A stretch of DNA of 64,000 nt from contig NZ_SOHE01000018.1 of assembly GCF_004403305.1 (NCBI RefSeq), positions 124,001 to 188,000 on the forward strand, read 5' to 3'. Both the position numbers and the translations under genes were made by a program. Under the pieces are notes generated by a model. It was not told where the DNA came from and ran no database searches. It saw only the letters and a list, made by a program, of their open reading frames with translations. Positions 21,226 through 30,293 of this stretch are shown one piece after another (within the stretch, counting starts at the first letter, position 1; every line of letters begins with the position of its first letter). This DNA is from Cryobacterium frigoriphilum (GTDB lineage Bacteria; Actinomycetota; Actinomycetes; Actinomycetales; Microbacteriaceae).

Positions 21226-22692
21226 ATGCTCATGAAGATTATTGAGAGTGAGGAAAGTCCCCCGCCTGATGACCCGGGCGGCCGCGGCGCTGCCGCGGCT
21301 GACTGGACTGCTATGGATGGCTGGGCTGGCTCGGATGAGCGGGCTGGCACGGACGACTGGGTCGACGTGCAGGTTCTGGCCGACTACGACCTGCAGCGGT
21401 GGGCCGACATCGAGCATGACGAGCCCGCAGATCCGGATGCTATCCCGGTGCCGCCCGATCGCTTCGCCACCGAGCGCGCCGCCCACATCGACGCGATCAT
21501 AGACACCGAGCGGCGCCTGGCGGCCGCGCATCACGACCGGGCCGTGGCGATCGCTGCCGCGCAGGAATTCACCGAGCGGGCGGTGCTGCCGGGCATCCCG
21601 ATCACCGGCGCGCAATGGGATGGCTACGAAGTGGCCATGCGCAGCCTGCGAGCCGAAGTGGCCTGTGCACTGCGCATCCCCGAGGTCAGCGCCGGCCGGA
21701 TCCTGCTGGAAAGTTCGATGCTGGTCAACCGGCTGCCGCAGACCTTCGCCGCCCTCGGCGACGGCACCATCAGTTACAAGCACGCCCGCACCGTGGTCGA
21801 AGAAATTCGGGCGCTACCCGACGAAGCCCTCGAAGACTTCGAGGCGGCGGTCCTGCCCCGAGCAGCCCGCACCACGCCGGTACGGTTTCGGGCGGTGGCA
21901 CGCCAGGTGCGCGAGCGCAAGCATCCGTGGTCGATTGAGAAGCGCCGGGAGATCTGCCTGAGCGACCGATCTGCACGATTCCGGCCACGGCACGACGGCA
22001 TGGCGATGCTGGAGTTCTACCAGTCCGCCGACTGGGCCGGCGCCGCGTACGCGCGCATCACCGACCTCGCCATCAGCATGCAGGGCTCCGACGAGACGCG
22101 CACGCTGACCCAGCTGCGCTCGGACGTGGCCAGCGAGCTGCTGCTGCGCGGCGTGACCGCCGAGGGCCTCGGCACCGGCATCGTCGCGACGGTGCACGTG
22201 ACCGTCCCGGTCTTCACCCTGATGGGTCACGATGACGAGCCCGCCATGCTCGACGGCTACGGCCCGATCGACGCTGAGACGGCCCGCCGACTGGCCGGTA
22301 CCGCGACAAGTTGGCTCCGCATCCTCACCCACCCCGAAACCGGAGCGGTGCTCTCGGTGGGCCAGAACCCCGAGCAGGTGCCGGCAGACCTGAAACGGTT
22401 TCTGCAGATCCGCGACGGCACCTGCCGGTTCATGGGCTGCGGCCGACCCGCCCGGCTGTCCGAAATCGATCACACCCTCGACCGCCAATTCGGCGGGCAA
22501 ATGACCCACGACAACCTCTCACACCTCTGCAAAATGCACCACCTACTCAAACACCAGACCGGATGGCAACTCGTCCAGGTAAAAGACGGCGTCCTCGCCT
22601 GGACCGCCCCGACCGGCCACGTCTACTACACCGACCCCGCCACCCCAATCCAGACACCGGCCATCGACACAGACACTCCCCCACCGTTCTGA
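21226..22692 (+). CDS. DUF222 protein with C-terminal HNH endonuclease
   Basis: About 488 residues. A helical DUF222 region (about 80-370) is followed by an HNH core: CRFMGCGRPARLSEIDHTLDRQFGGQMTHDNLSHLCKMHHLLKH. It retains the two cysteine pairs that hold zinc and the D-H and N-H catalytic positions. This is the actinobacterial 13E12-like family, present in many copies per genome and often near mobile DNA; its biological role is not established. ATG 21226 and ATG 21232 are both possible, and the low-complexity first 30 residues leave room for a later start such as M in MDGWAG. Confidence 0.88.
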   Translation: MLMKIIESEESPPPDDPGGRGAAAADWTAMDGWAGSDERAGTDDWVDVQVLADYDLQRWADIEHDEPADPDAIPVPPDRFATERAAHIDAIIDTERRLAAAHHDRAVAIAAAQEFTERAVLPGIPITGAQWDGYEVAMRSLRAEVACALRIPEVSAGRILLESSMLVNRLPQTFAALGDGTISYKHARTVVEEIRALPDEALEDFEAAVLPRAARTTPVRFRAVARQVRERKHPWSIEKRREICLSDRSARFRPRHDGMAMLEFYQSADWAGAAYARITDLAISMQGSDETRTLTQLRSDVASELLLRGVTAEGLGTGIVATVHVTVPVFTLMGHDDEPAMLDGYGPIDAETARRLAGTATSWLRILTHPETGAVLSVGQNPEQVPADLKRFLQIRDGTCRFMGCGRPARLSEIDHTLDRQFGGQMTHDNLSHLCKMHHLLKHQTGWQLVQVKDGVLAWTAPTGHVYYTDPATPIQTPAIDTDTPPPF

Positions 22693-22723
22693 CTGCGCGA
22701 GCAGACGGGCGACCACGGCCGAA

Positions 22724-22957
22724 TCACACGGTGCCGTCTGCTCGCCAGACGGCACGGAGGATCGCGATAGCGTCGGCGACGGAGACGTGCGCGCTCACCG
22801 CAGCCTCCGCGAGTGCTCGGGCCTGCTCGACGACCGCCTGTGGTGTTCGGGACGCGCCGGGGGCGACTCGGGTGCCCGCAGCAGTGCGGGTGACGATAAG
22901 CCCGTCGCGCTCCAAGGACCTATAGGCCAACAAAATCGGGTTCGTGACCGAGTTGAG
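22724..22957 (-). pseudogene. Remnant of a GntR (YtrA-type) regulator
   Basis: The frame reads VTNPILLAYRSLERDGLIVTRTAAGTRVAPGA, matching the recognition helix and wing of YtrA-subfamily GntR regulators, then a short effector tail (EQARALAEAAVSAHVSVADAIAILRAVW). The first half of the winged helix is absent: an in-frame TAG at 22958-22960 closes the frame and no matching sequence is visible upstream in other frames. No proper start remains except TTG 22933. Partner ABC genes usually next to ytrA are missing too. Confidence 0.65.
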
Positions 22958-23041
22958 CTAGCAGACCGGCGCCCGCTAGCCGCACGCTCACCACCCGGGA
23001 TGGGGGGAGGCCAACCAGTAGGCCTTGATATTCTGGCTCAG

Positions 23042-23431
23042 ATGACGACTCATCAGATCACCCTCGGTGCGATCAACCTCGAGGCCCAGGACCCGTCGAT
23101 GCTAGCCGGATTTTGGGCGGACATCACCGGCGCCATGCCCTCGCCCGGTGGCAACAGCGTCTACCTGCCACCCGTCGGCCCGGGGGGATTCGCGATGTTT
23201 TTTCACCCCGTGACCGCTCCCCGCCCCGAACATCAGGCCTCTCACCTGGACCTGACGGTCCCGTGGGGGTCACGGCAGGTGGAGGTCGAACGTCTCATCG
23301 GGCTCGGTGCCGTTTACAGATGGGATGTCCTGGACGAATACCCGCACGTGCAGTGGACGACCCTCGCCGATCCGGAAGGCAACCTCTTCTGCATCGCCGA
23401 ACACCCCCCTGTCGACCAGCAAGGCGCCTAA
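23042..23431 (+). CDS. VOC family (glyoxalase-like) protein
   Basis: The 129-residue protein begins MTTHQITLGAINLEAQDPSMLAGFWADITGA, and ends VQWTTLADPEGNLFCIAEHP, the standard first and last beta-alpha elements of a glyoxalase/bleomycin-resistance-like fold. HLDLTV carries a central histidine. It is most like the small 'glyoxalase-like domain' group of actinobacteria; substrate unknown. Confidence 0.8.
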   Translation: MTTHQITLGAINLEAQDPSMLAGFWADITGAMPSPGGNSVYLPPVGPGGFAMFFHPVTAPRPEHQASHLDLTVPWGSRQVEVERLIGLGAVYRWDVLDEYPHVQWTTLADPEGNLFCIAEHPPVDQQGA

Positions 23432-23502
23432 CCTACCCTCGGCACCTAGGTTGCGCGAGAGGCCCAGTCAGCCCCGGCCGAAACACAGGGTCCAGAAGCT
23501 AG

Positions 23503-23550
23503 ACCGAGAAGTAGTTACACCGAGAAGTAGCTACACCGAGAAGTACTTGG
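23503..23550. repeat. 16-bp tandem repeat on the metH stop codon, 3 copies
   Basis: Units of accgagaagtagctac start at 23503, 23519 and 23535. The third contains the last codons of metH (YFSV) and the second the stop; the rest lie beyond the gene. The period is not a multiple of three. Confidence 0.9.
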
Positions 23551-26500
23551 CCTCCGGGTGATGGAACACGAAGGCATCCGTCGACTGCTCCGGGTGCAGC
23601 TGCAGCTCCTCCGACAGCTCGACGCCCATGCGCTCGGGCTTCAGCAGCTCGACGACCTTGCGGCGGTCCTCCATCTCGGGGCACGCCGGGTAGCCGAGCG
23701 AGAAGCGCGCGCCGCGGTATTCGAGCTTGAACATGCCGGCGACGTCGGTCGGGTCTTCGGCGCCGACGCCGAACTCGGCGCGGATGCGGGAGTGCCAGTA
23801 CTCGGCGAGGGCCTCGGTGAGTTGCATGGTGAGCCCGTTGAGCTCCATGTAGTCGCGGTACGAGTTGTCGGCGAAGAGCTTCGCCGTGACCGAGTCGACG
23901 TGGGAGCCGGCCGTCACGAGTTGGAGGGCCACGACATCCGTCTGCCCGCTCTCCCTCGGCCGAGCAAAGTCGGCCAGGCACAGGTGCTTGTCGCGGCGCT
24001 GCCGGGGAAAGTTGAACCGCAGCCGGTCACTGCCGACCGGGCCGCCCGAGCCGCCGTCGGGCGCGAGCAGGCCGGCCGGGCCGACCAGGCCGGTGGGGTC
24101 GTCGCCGTGATGCAGCACAACGAGGTCGTTGCCCTCCGCGACAGTCGGAAAGTAGCCGTAGGCGACGGATGCGTCGAGCATTCCCTCCCCGAGGATGCGG
24201 TCGAGCCAGTAGCGCAGCCGGGGCCGGCCGACGGTGTCGACGAGCTCCTGGTAGCTCGCGCCGTCTTCGGCGCGGCTGGGCTTCAGGCCCCACTGCCCCA
24301 TGAACGTCGCACGCTCGTCGAGGAAGGCCGAGAACTCGGCGAGGGCGACGCCCTTGACGATGCGGGTGCCCCAGAACGGCGGCACCGGAATCGGATTGTC
24401 GCGGGCGACCTCGGAGCGGGTCGGCATCTCGTCCGGTTCGGTGAGAGTCAGCAGGCTTTTCTTGTGGATGCGCTTCTTGAGCGCCGGCAGGCCGACCGCC
24501 AAGGGGTCGGCGCCGCGGGCGATCGCGACGAGCGGTTCCATCAGCGCGAGGCCCTCGAAGGCGTCGCGGGCGTAGCGCACCTGGCCGCCGAAGACGCTGT
24601 CGAGGTCGTCTTCGACGTAGGAACGGGTGAGGGCGGCGCCGCCGAGCAGAATCGGCCACTTCGCGGCGAGCCCGCGAGCCTCGAGCTCGAGCAGGTTCTC
24701 CTTCATGACGACCGTCGATTTCACGAGCAGGCCGCTCATGCCGATGACGTCGGCATTGTTCTCTTCGGCGACCCGGATGAACTCCGCGATCGGCTGCTTG
24801 ATGCCGATGTTGATCACGTCGTAGCCGTTGTTGGTGAGGATGATGTCGACGAGGTTCTTGCCGATGTCGTGCACGTCGCCGCGCACGGTGCCGAGCACGA
24901 TCGTGCCTTTGCCGGCCGCCTCGGATTTCTCCATGTACGGTTCGAGCAGGGCGACGGCGGCCTTCATGACCTCGGCGGACTGCAGTACGAACGGCAGCTG
25001 CATCTCGCCGCTGCCGAAGCGGGCGCCGACGACCTGCATGCCCGTGAGCAGGTGCACGTTGACGATGTCGAGGGCGGCGAGCCCACCGGCCCGGGCCAGG
25101 TCGAGGTCGGCCTCGAGGCCCTTGGCCTCGCCGTCGATGATGCGGCGTTCCAGTCGCTCCCCCACCGGCAGGGCGGCCAGTTCGGCGGCACGCTCGTCTT
25201 TCAAGGCAGCGGAGTCGACGCCGGCGAACAGGTCGAGCAGTGCGACGAGCGGATCGTAGGTGAGGGCGCCGTCGGCGTCGTATTCGCGGCGGTCCCAGAC
25301 CAGGTCGAGGGCCACCTTGCGGCGGTCGTCGGGCACCGAGGCGAGCGGCACGATCTTGGCCGAGTTGACGATGGCGGAGTCGAGGCCCGCCTCGGTCGCC
25401 TCGTGCAGAAAGACCGAGTTGAGCACCGAACGGGCGGCCGGGTTGAGGCCGAACGACACGTTCGAGACGCCCAACGTGGTGTGGATGCCGGGAAACCGGG
25501 CCTTGATCTGGCGGATCGCTTCAATGGTCTCGATGCCGTCGCGGCGGGTCTCCTCCTGGCCGGTCGCGATCGGAAAGGTGAGGGCGTCGACGATGATGTC
25601 CTCGACGCGCATGCCCCACACGTTGACGAGCGTGTCGACCAGCCGCGTGGCGATGCGCACCTTGTGCTCGGCGGTGCGGGCCTGGCCCTCTTCGTCGATG
25701 GTGAGGGCGATCACGGCGGCTCCGTGCTCCTTGACGAGCGGCATGATGCGGCCGAACCGGGAGGTGGCGCTCTCGCCGTCTTCGAAGTTGACCGAGTTGA
25801 CGACCGGGCGGCCGCCGATCAGTTCCATGCCGGCCTGCAGCACGGCCGGTTCGGTCGAGTCGACGACGAGCGGAAGCGTCGACGCGCTCGCGAGCCGGGA
25901 GACGACCTGTTTCATGTCGGCGACACCGTCGCGGCCGACGTAGTCGATGCAGACGTCGAGCAGGTGGGCGCCGTCGCGCACCTGGCTGCGGGCGATATCG
26001 ACGCACTCGTCCCAGTTCTCGGCGAGCATCGCGTCGCGAAAGGCGCGTGACCCGTTCGCGTTGGTGCGCTCCCCGATCGCGAGAAATGCGCTGTCCTGGT
26101 CGAAGCTGACGTGCTGGTACAGGCTCGCGACGCCCGGGTCCGCTTCGAGCAGGCGCGCCTTCACGGGTGTTCCCCGCAGCCGTTCGACCACGGCGGTCAG
26201 GTGTGCGGGGGTCGTGCCGCAGCATCCGCCGACGAGGCCGAGACCGAATTCCTTGACGAACTGTTCGTGCGCGGTCGCCAGCTGCTCCGGGGTGAGCGGG
26301 TAGCTCGCCCCGGTCTTCGTCAGCTGCGGCAGTCCGGCGTTGGGCATACAGATCACGGGAACGCGCGAGAACTTGGAGAGGTGCCGCAGGTGCTCGCTCA
26401 TCTCGGTCGGCCCGGTCGCGCAGTTGAGGCCGATCGCGTCGATTCCGAGCGGCTCGAGCGCCGTGAGCGCGGCACCGATCTCACTTCCCATCAGCATGGT

Positions 26501-27178
26501 TCCGGTGGTCTCGACCGTCACTTCGACGAAAATTGGCAAGCGGATGCCGCTCTCGGCCGCGGCCTGCTTGCATCCGTTCACCGCGCTCTTGGTCTGCAGC
26601 AGGTCCTGCGAGGTCTCGATGAGGAACGCGTCGGCGCCGCCTCGAATCAGGCCCAGGGCCTGCTCGGCGAAGGTGGCCTTGAGGTGCGCATAGGTGGTGT
26701 GGCCGAGGCTCGGCAGCTTGGTGCCGGGGCCCATCGAGCCAAGCACCCAGCGCACCCGGCCGTCGCTCGCTTCGAACTTCTCGGCGCTGCTGCGGGCGAT
26801 CTCGGCGCCGATCCGGGCGAGTTCCTCGATGCGGTCTTCGATGCCGTAGTCGGAGAGGTTCGACCAGTTGGCGCCGAAGGTGTTCGTCTCGATGGCGTCG
26901 ATGCCGGTCTCGAGGTAGACATCGTGGATGGCCGCGATGATGTCGGGGCGGCTCACGTTCAAGATCTCGTTGCAGCCCTCGAGCTGCTGGTAGTCGTCGA
27001 GGGTGGGGTTGTGCTCCTGCAGCATGGTGCCCATCGCGCCGTCAGCGATGACGACGGTCGTGCGCAGCGCGTGCAGCAGGGCCTCGGAGCGGGCCGGGAG
27101 CGGGGCTTGCGCCTGGCCGGGATGCGCCGGGCCGGGATGGACAGGGGCTGTGCCTACCGTGCCAGGTGTTTCGCTCAT
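23531..27178 (-). CDS. metH: Cobalamin-dependent methionine synthase
   Basis: The 1,215-residue enzyme moves the methyl of 5-methyltetrahydrofolate to homocysteine through methylcobalamin. All four modules are present: homocysteine domain with zinc cysteines C319 and C320 in GGCCGTTP; pterin domain (FLAIGERTNANGSRAFRDA); cobalamin domain with the axial ligand H770 in DVHDIGKNLVDIIL; and a C-terminal AdoMet reactivation domain (RYSF-like LSLGYPACPEMEDR region near the end). ATG 27178 is used; the first 35 residues are a Pro/Ala-rich leader. No cobalamin riboswitch is seen upstream. Confidence 0.97.
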   Translation of the reverse strand: MSETPGTVGTAPVHPGPAHPGQAQAPLPARSEALLHALRTTVVIADGAMGTMLQEHNPTLDDYQQLEGCNEILNVSRPDIIAAIHDVYLETGIDAIETNTFGANWSNLSDYGIEDRIEELARIGAEIARSSAEKFEASDGRVRWVLGSMGPGTKLPSLGHTTYAHLKATFAEQALGLIRGGADAFLIETSQDLLQTKSAVNGCKQAAAESGIRLPIFVEVTVETTGTMLMGSEIGAALTALEPLGIDAIGLNCATGPTEMSEHLRHLSKFSRVPVICMPNAGLPQLTKTGASYPLTPEQLATAHEQFVKEFGLGLVGGCCGTTPAHLTAVVERLRGTPVKARLLEADPGVASLYQHVSFDQDSAFLAIGERTNANGSRAFRDAMLAENWDECVDIARSQVRDGAHLLDVCIDYVGRDGVADMKQVVSRLASASTLPLVVDSTEPAVLQAGMELIGGRPVVNSVNFEDGESATSRFGRIMPLVKEHGAAVIALTIDEEGQARTAEHKVRIATRLVDTLVNVWGMRVEDIIVDALTFPIATGQEETRRDGIETIEAIRQIKARFPGIHTTLGVSNVSFGLNPAARSVLNSVFLHEATEAGLDSAIVNSAKIVPLASVPDDRRKVALDLVWDRREYDADGALTYDPLVALLDLFAGVDSAALKDERAAELAALPVGERLERRIIDGEAKGLEADLDLARAGGLAALDIVNVHLLTGMQVVGARFGSGEMQLPFVLQSAEVMKAAVALLEPYMEKSEAAGKGTIVLGTVRGDVHDIGKNLVDIILTNNGYDVINIGIKQPIAEFIRVAEENNADVIGMSGLLVKSTVVMKENLLELEARGLAAKWPILLGGAALTRSYVEDDLDSVFGGQVRYARDAFEGLALMEPLVAIARGADPLAVGLPALKKRIHKKSLLTLTEPDEMPTRSEVARDNPIPVPPFWGTRIVKGVALAEFSAFLDERATFMGQWGLKPSRAEDGASYQELVDTVGRPRLRYWLDRILGEGMLDASVAYGYFPTVAEGNDLVVLHHGDDPTGLVGPAGLLAPDGGSGGPVGSDRLRFNFPRQRRDKHLCLADFARPRESGQTDVVALQLVTAGSHVDSVTAKLFADNSYRDYMELNGLTMQLTEALAEYWHSRIRAEFGVGAEDPTDVAGMFKLEYRGARFSLGYPACPEMEDRRKVVELLKPERMGVELSEELQLHPEQSTDAFVFHHPEAKYFSV

Positions 27179-27300
27179 GCGCCCAGCGTATCCGGCAGGG
27201 CGACTGCCCGGCCGGGTCGCGAATCGGGGCGTCACACGCCACGGCCCGCCGCTCGGGGCGCCCGCACACACGCCCCCACGGCAGCGCAGCGCACGAAAGA

Positions 27301-27326
27301 CGCCGGACCCGATTCGGAGTCCGGCG
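27301..27326 (-). terminator. Rho-independent-like terminator of the ABC operon
   Basis: Arms cgccggac (27301-27308) and gtccggcg (27319-27326) form a GC-rich stem; on the minus strand it is followed by tctttcg. It lies 35 bp after the substrate-binding protein stop and before metH. Confidence 0.7.
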
Positions 27327-27360
27327 CCCTCGACCAAGCCCCGCCCGGCCGATTTCTCGC

Positions 27361-28452
27361 CTAACCGGCGTAGCTGAAGATGCGCTTCCAGGTATCGACG
27401 GCGGCAAGACCCAAATCGGTCGAGTCGGTGCCCTCATACACCTGCATTTCGTCGGCGCCTGCGCTTTCGATGCCGAGGTCGGTGCGTGCCGGAGCGTAGG
27501 ACTGTTCCGCGAGCAGGGTCTGCCCGGCCTGAGACATGGTCCAGTTGTAGAAGACCTGCGCCGCGGGATTGTCGAGCCCGGCAGGGGTGATGCCCATACC
27601 ATAGGCGACTCCGTTCAGCCCCTCGTCGGGCACGACGACCTCGATCGGTGCGCCCGCAAGCTTCGACGCGAAGGCTCCCTGGAACGAAACCTGGGTGACC
27701 TCGATCTCACCGCGAGCAAGGGCATCGAGCTGGGTCGACATTGAGTCGAAAATGCGCGGTTCAAGTGCGTCGAGGTCGGCCAGGTACTCCTCGCCAAAGT
27801 TGCGGATCTGGAAGGCTGCGAGGCTAGTGTTGCCCCCGCCGGAACCAGCGTAGACGAGCCCGAACTTGTCCTTCCAGGTGCCGTCGGCCAGCTCTGCCCA
27901 CGAGCCCGGGGCGTCCGCCTGGTCAACGAGTTGAGTGTTGTAGGCGATGCCATAGGTGCCATAGGCGTGGGTGATGTAGCCGTTACCCTCCTGCACGATC
28001 CCCTCAACGGATGCGAGATTCTGCTGGAAAGGGGTTTCATAGGGTACGAACACGCCCTGCTCGACGAATTCTGCGGCCATCATCTTGTCGGCGGTGCGAA
28101 TGATCTCGGCGCTGAGCTTGTCTACCGCGTTTTCACTGATGACCCGCTCGGACAGCTTGTTCGGAGCCATCCTGGTCATTTCTCCACCGATGCCGGTTTC
28201 GGCCGTGAACTGGTCAAGCACCGCCTGCTCCGACTCAGGGCTGGCCCCGGTGTACATCACAACGGTGCCGCCGGCCGCGGCCGCCATGAGGGCGGCATCG
28301 GCGATGAGTTCGCCGTTGATCGTGAGGCCGTCGGACACGTCGCGGGTGGGGTCGGCAGCGGGGTCGGCTCCGTTGGGGCCGGCCCCGCAGGCCGTGAGTC
28401 CGAGTACGGTAGCCAGCGCCAGTGCTGAGTACGCGATACGCGATTTTTTCAT
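27361..28452 (-). CDS. ABC substrate-binding lipoprotein, ferric/carboxylate type
   Basis: The 363-residue protein has a lipoprotein signal (MKKSRIAYSALALATVLGLTAC). Its body is a type II periplasmic-binding fold: GTVVMYTGASPESEQAVLDQFTAETGI, then AYGTYGIAYNTQLV, resembling the Fe3+/phosphoglycerate/aminoethylphosphonate group. Iron-coordinating tyrosine pairs are not obvious, and the prpF context suggests an organic acid ligand. GAAGG stands before ATG 28452. It is the last gene of the operon prpF-ATPase-permease-SBP. Confidence 0.85.
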   Translation of the reverse strand: MKKSRIAYSALALATVLGLTACGAGPNGADPAADPTRDVSDGLTINGELIADAALMAAAAGGTVVMYTGASPESEQAVLDQFTAETGIGGEMTRMAPNKLSERVISENAVDKLSAEIIRTADKMMAAEFVEQGVFVPYETPFQQNLASVEGIVQEGNGYITHAYGTYGIAYNTQLVDQADAPGSWAELADGTWKDKFGLVYAGSGGGNTSLAAFQIRNFGEEYLADLDALEPRIFDSMSTQLDALARGEIEVTQVSFQGAFASKLAGAPIEVVVPDEGLNGVAYGMGITPAGLDNPAAQVFYNWTMSQAGQTLLAEQSYAPARTDLGIESAGADEMQVYEGTDSTDLGLAAVDTWKRIFSYAG

Positions 28453-28517
28453 GGGGATCCTTCTTTCCGTCCCAGCGATGCCGGGAGCCAGTGGGGTGGT
28501 CATGCTCGCGGTCATGT

Positions 28518-30293
28518 TCAGTGCTTCTGGTTACCGAAACGCTGCGGCAGGTAGGAGACGATGAACATGATCACGCAGTAGACAACGCTCATGGCGGCGG
28601 CCTCCTGGGCAGCTCCGCCGTTCTCGAAGAGGTCGAAGATTTCGATCGAGAGAATTTTGGTGTCGGTCGTATAGAGGAACAACGGCACGGTCAGTTCTCG
28701 CATGCTAAGCATGAGCAGCAACAGGAACGATGACGCGAGGGTCACCTTCATCAGCGGCAGGGTCACGAACGTGATCGCCTTGGCCCGGCGGGCACCGAGC
28801 ATCACGGCGCTGTCCTCCAGGTCGCGATGGGTGGCCTGGATCGACGCGCTGACGCTGCGCAGCCCCTGCGGCATCTGCACGACGAGGAACGCGACCACCA
28901 GCACCCAGATGGTGCCGTACAACGGGATCGGCATGATCAGCCAGGTCCAGAGCAGCCCGATGCCAAGCACGATGTGCGGCACCGCGAGCGGAACCATGGA
29001 GATTCCCTCGAGCAGCGCCCGGCCGCGGGCCCGCGTGCGGTTGATGACGTACGCGACGGCAAAGGCCAGCGCGGTACCGAGGGCTGCCGCCAGCACGGAG
29101 ACAAAGATGCTGTTTCCAGCCACGCCGAAGAACGCCGCGGAGGAGAGGATCTCGCCGAAAACCGAGAAGTCGAGCGCGCCGGGCGCCGCCAGGTCGCGGA
29201 ACGAGGACATGTACGGTGAGACGCGGCCCGCGGTCAGCAGGAGCGCAAGCAGCGGCAGCACCACAGCGATCAGAAAGTACCCACCGGCGAACACAACGGC
29301 AGGCCACTTCGCCCGACCCAGGTCGACCCGGCGGGCCTTCATCCCTTTGCCGGTCACGGTCGTGTAGGAGCGTTTGGCGAGGTAGCGGCGCTGCAGCGAC
29401 GTGAGCAACAGCACGAACCCGACGAGCACGATAGCGACGGTGGCCGCATCGTTACCGCGGGCCGGCGTCGCCATCATGACCCGGTAGATGTACGTCGGCA
29501 GCGTGTCGATGCCGGCGGGGGTGGCCAGCACCTGCGCCACCGGAAAATTCTCGAGCACGAGGATGAAGATGAGCAGCCCCGAGCCGAGGATCGCGGGCAA
29601 GGCGAGCGGGAAGGTGACGTTCTTGAGGGTCTGGGCCATCGAGCCACCGTGCACGCCGGCCGCGTCTTCGAGATCGGGGTTCATCATCGACATGGCGCTG
29701 TGGATCATCAGGAAGGCGTACGGCGCATAGAAGATCGCCATCACCGTGACCACGCCGCCGAACGAGTACACGTCAACGACGGCATCCAGTCCCAGGTCGC
29801 GCAGGGCCACGTTTAGCAAGCCCGCCGAGGGGCTGCCGAGGATCGCCCACGCGAGGGCGCCCACATAGGAGGGCAGGAACAACGGCATCAGCCCGATGGC
29901 ATAAATGAACGCCCGGAAGGGAACGTTAGACCTCGCCGTGATGAAAGCGAGAAAGCCGCCGATGATCAGCGCGAGGAGGGTCGCGAGCGACGCGATGAGC
30001 AGCGAGTTACCGGTGGCTTTCATCACGCTTGGATCCGCGAGGGTGCGGAAATTCTCCAGTGTCAGGGCGAAGTCGATGTTCCCCGGCCGGGGCACCGAGG
30101 TGCTGAACGCCGCGAGTACGACGAATCCCACGGGGACGAGCACGAGAAAACCGACCAGGAGGAGCAAGGGGCCGCTCACGACGACGCGACCGATTCGCAT
30201 CCGTCGGCGCGGTGTCACCGTGGGGTTTGGCGCGGGCTTCGGCGCGGGCGGCGGGGCGTTGTTCACGGGCGGGCGGTCGAGGGTGACGCTCAT
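28518..30293 (-). CDS. ABC permease, two-module FbpB type
   Basis: The 591-residue protein has about 12 membrane helices in two homologous halves. Each half carries an EAA-like loop: LEDAAGVHGGSMAQTLKNVTFPL in the first and LEDSAVMLGARRAKAITFVTLPL in the second. Such fused permeases serve ferric and related importers. The start ATG overlaps the ATPase stop (ATGA), so the two are co-translated. A Pro-rich cytosolic N terminus (residues 8-28) is unusual but harmless. Confidence 0.92.
   Translation of the reverse strand: MSVTLDRPPVNNAPPPAPKPAPNPTVTPRRRMRIGRVVVSGPLLLLVGFLVLVPVGFVVLAAFSTSVPRPGNIDFALTLENFRTLADPSVMKATGNSLLIASLATLLALIIGGFLAFITARSNVPFRAFIYAIGLMPLFLPSYVGALAWAILGSPSAGLLNVALRDLGLDAVVDVYSFGGVVTVMAIFYAPYAFLMIHSAMSMMNPDLEDAAGVHGGSMAQTLKNVTFPLALPAILGSGLLIFILVLENFPVAQVLATPAGIDTLPTYIYRVMMATPARGNDAATVAIVLVGFVLLLTSLQRRYLAKRSYTTVTGKGMKARRVDLGRAKWPAVVFAGGYFLIAVVLPLLALLLTAGRVSPYMSSFRDLAAPGALDFSVFGEILSSAAFFGVAGNSIFVSVLAAALGTALAFAVAYVINRTRARGRALLEGISMVPLAVPHIVLGIGLLWTWLIMPIPLYGTIWVLVVAFLVVQMPQGLRSVSASIQATHRDLEDSAVMLGARRAKAITFVTLPLMKVTLASSFLLLLMLSMRELTVPLFLYTTDTKILSIEIFDLFENGGAAQEAAAMSVVYCVIMFIVSYLPQRFGNQKH

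Noticed and set aside
21226-22692. HNH gene as part of a prophage or IS element
   Set aside because: No integrase, phage structural genes, terminal inverted repeats or target duplications are seen nearby.
23558-26050. 830-codon open frame opposite metH
   Set aside because: Antisense shadow of a GC-rich gene; composition is His/Val/Asp-rich without domain features, and metH is unambiguous.
27179-27300. Cobalamin riboswitch before metH
   Set aside because: The 120 bases left after the upstream terminator show no B12-box-like sequence and are too short for the usual fold.
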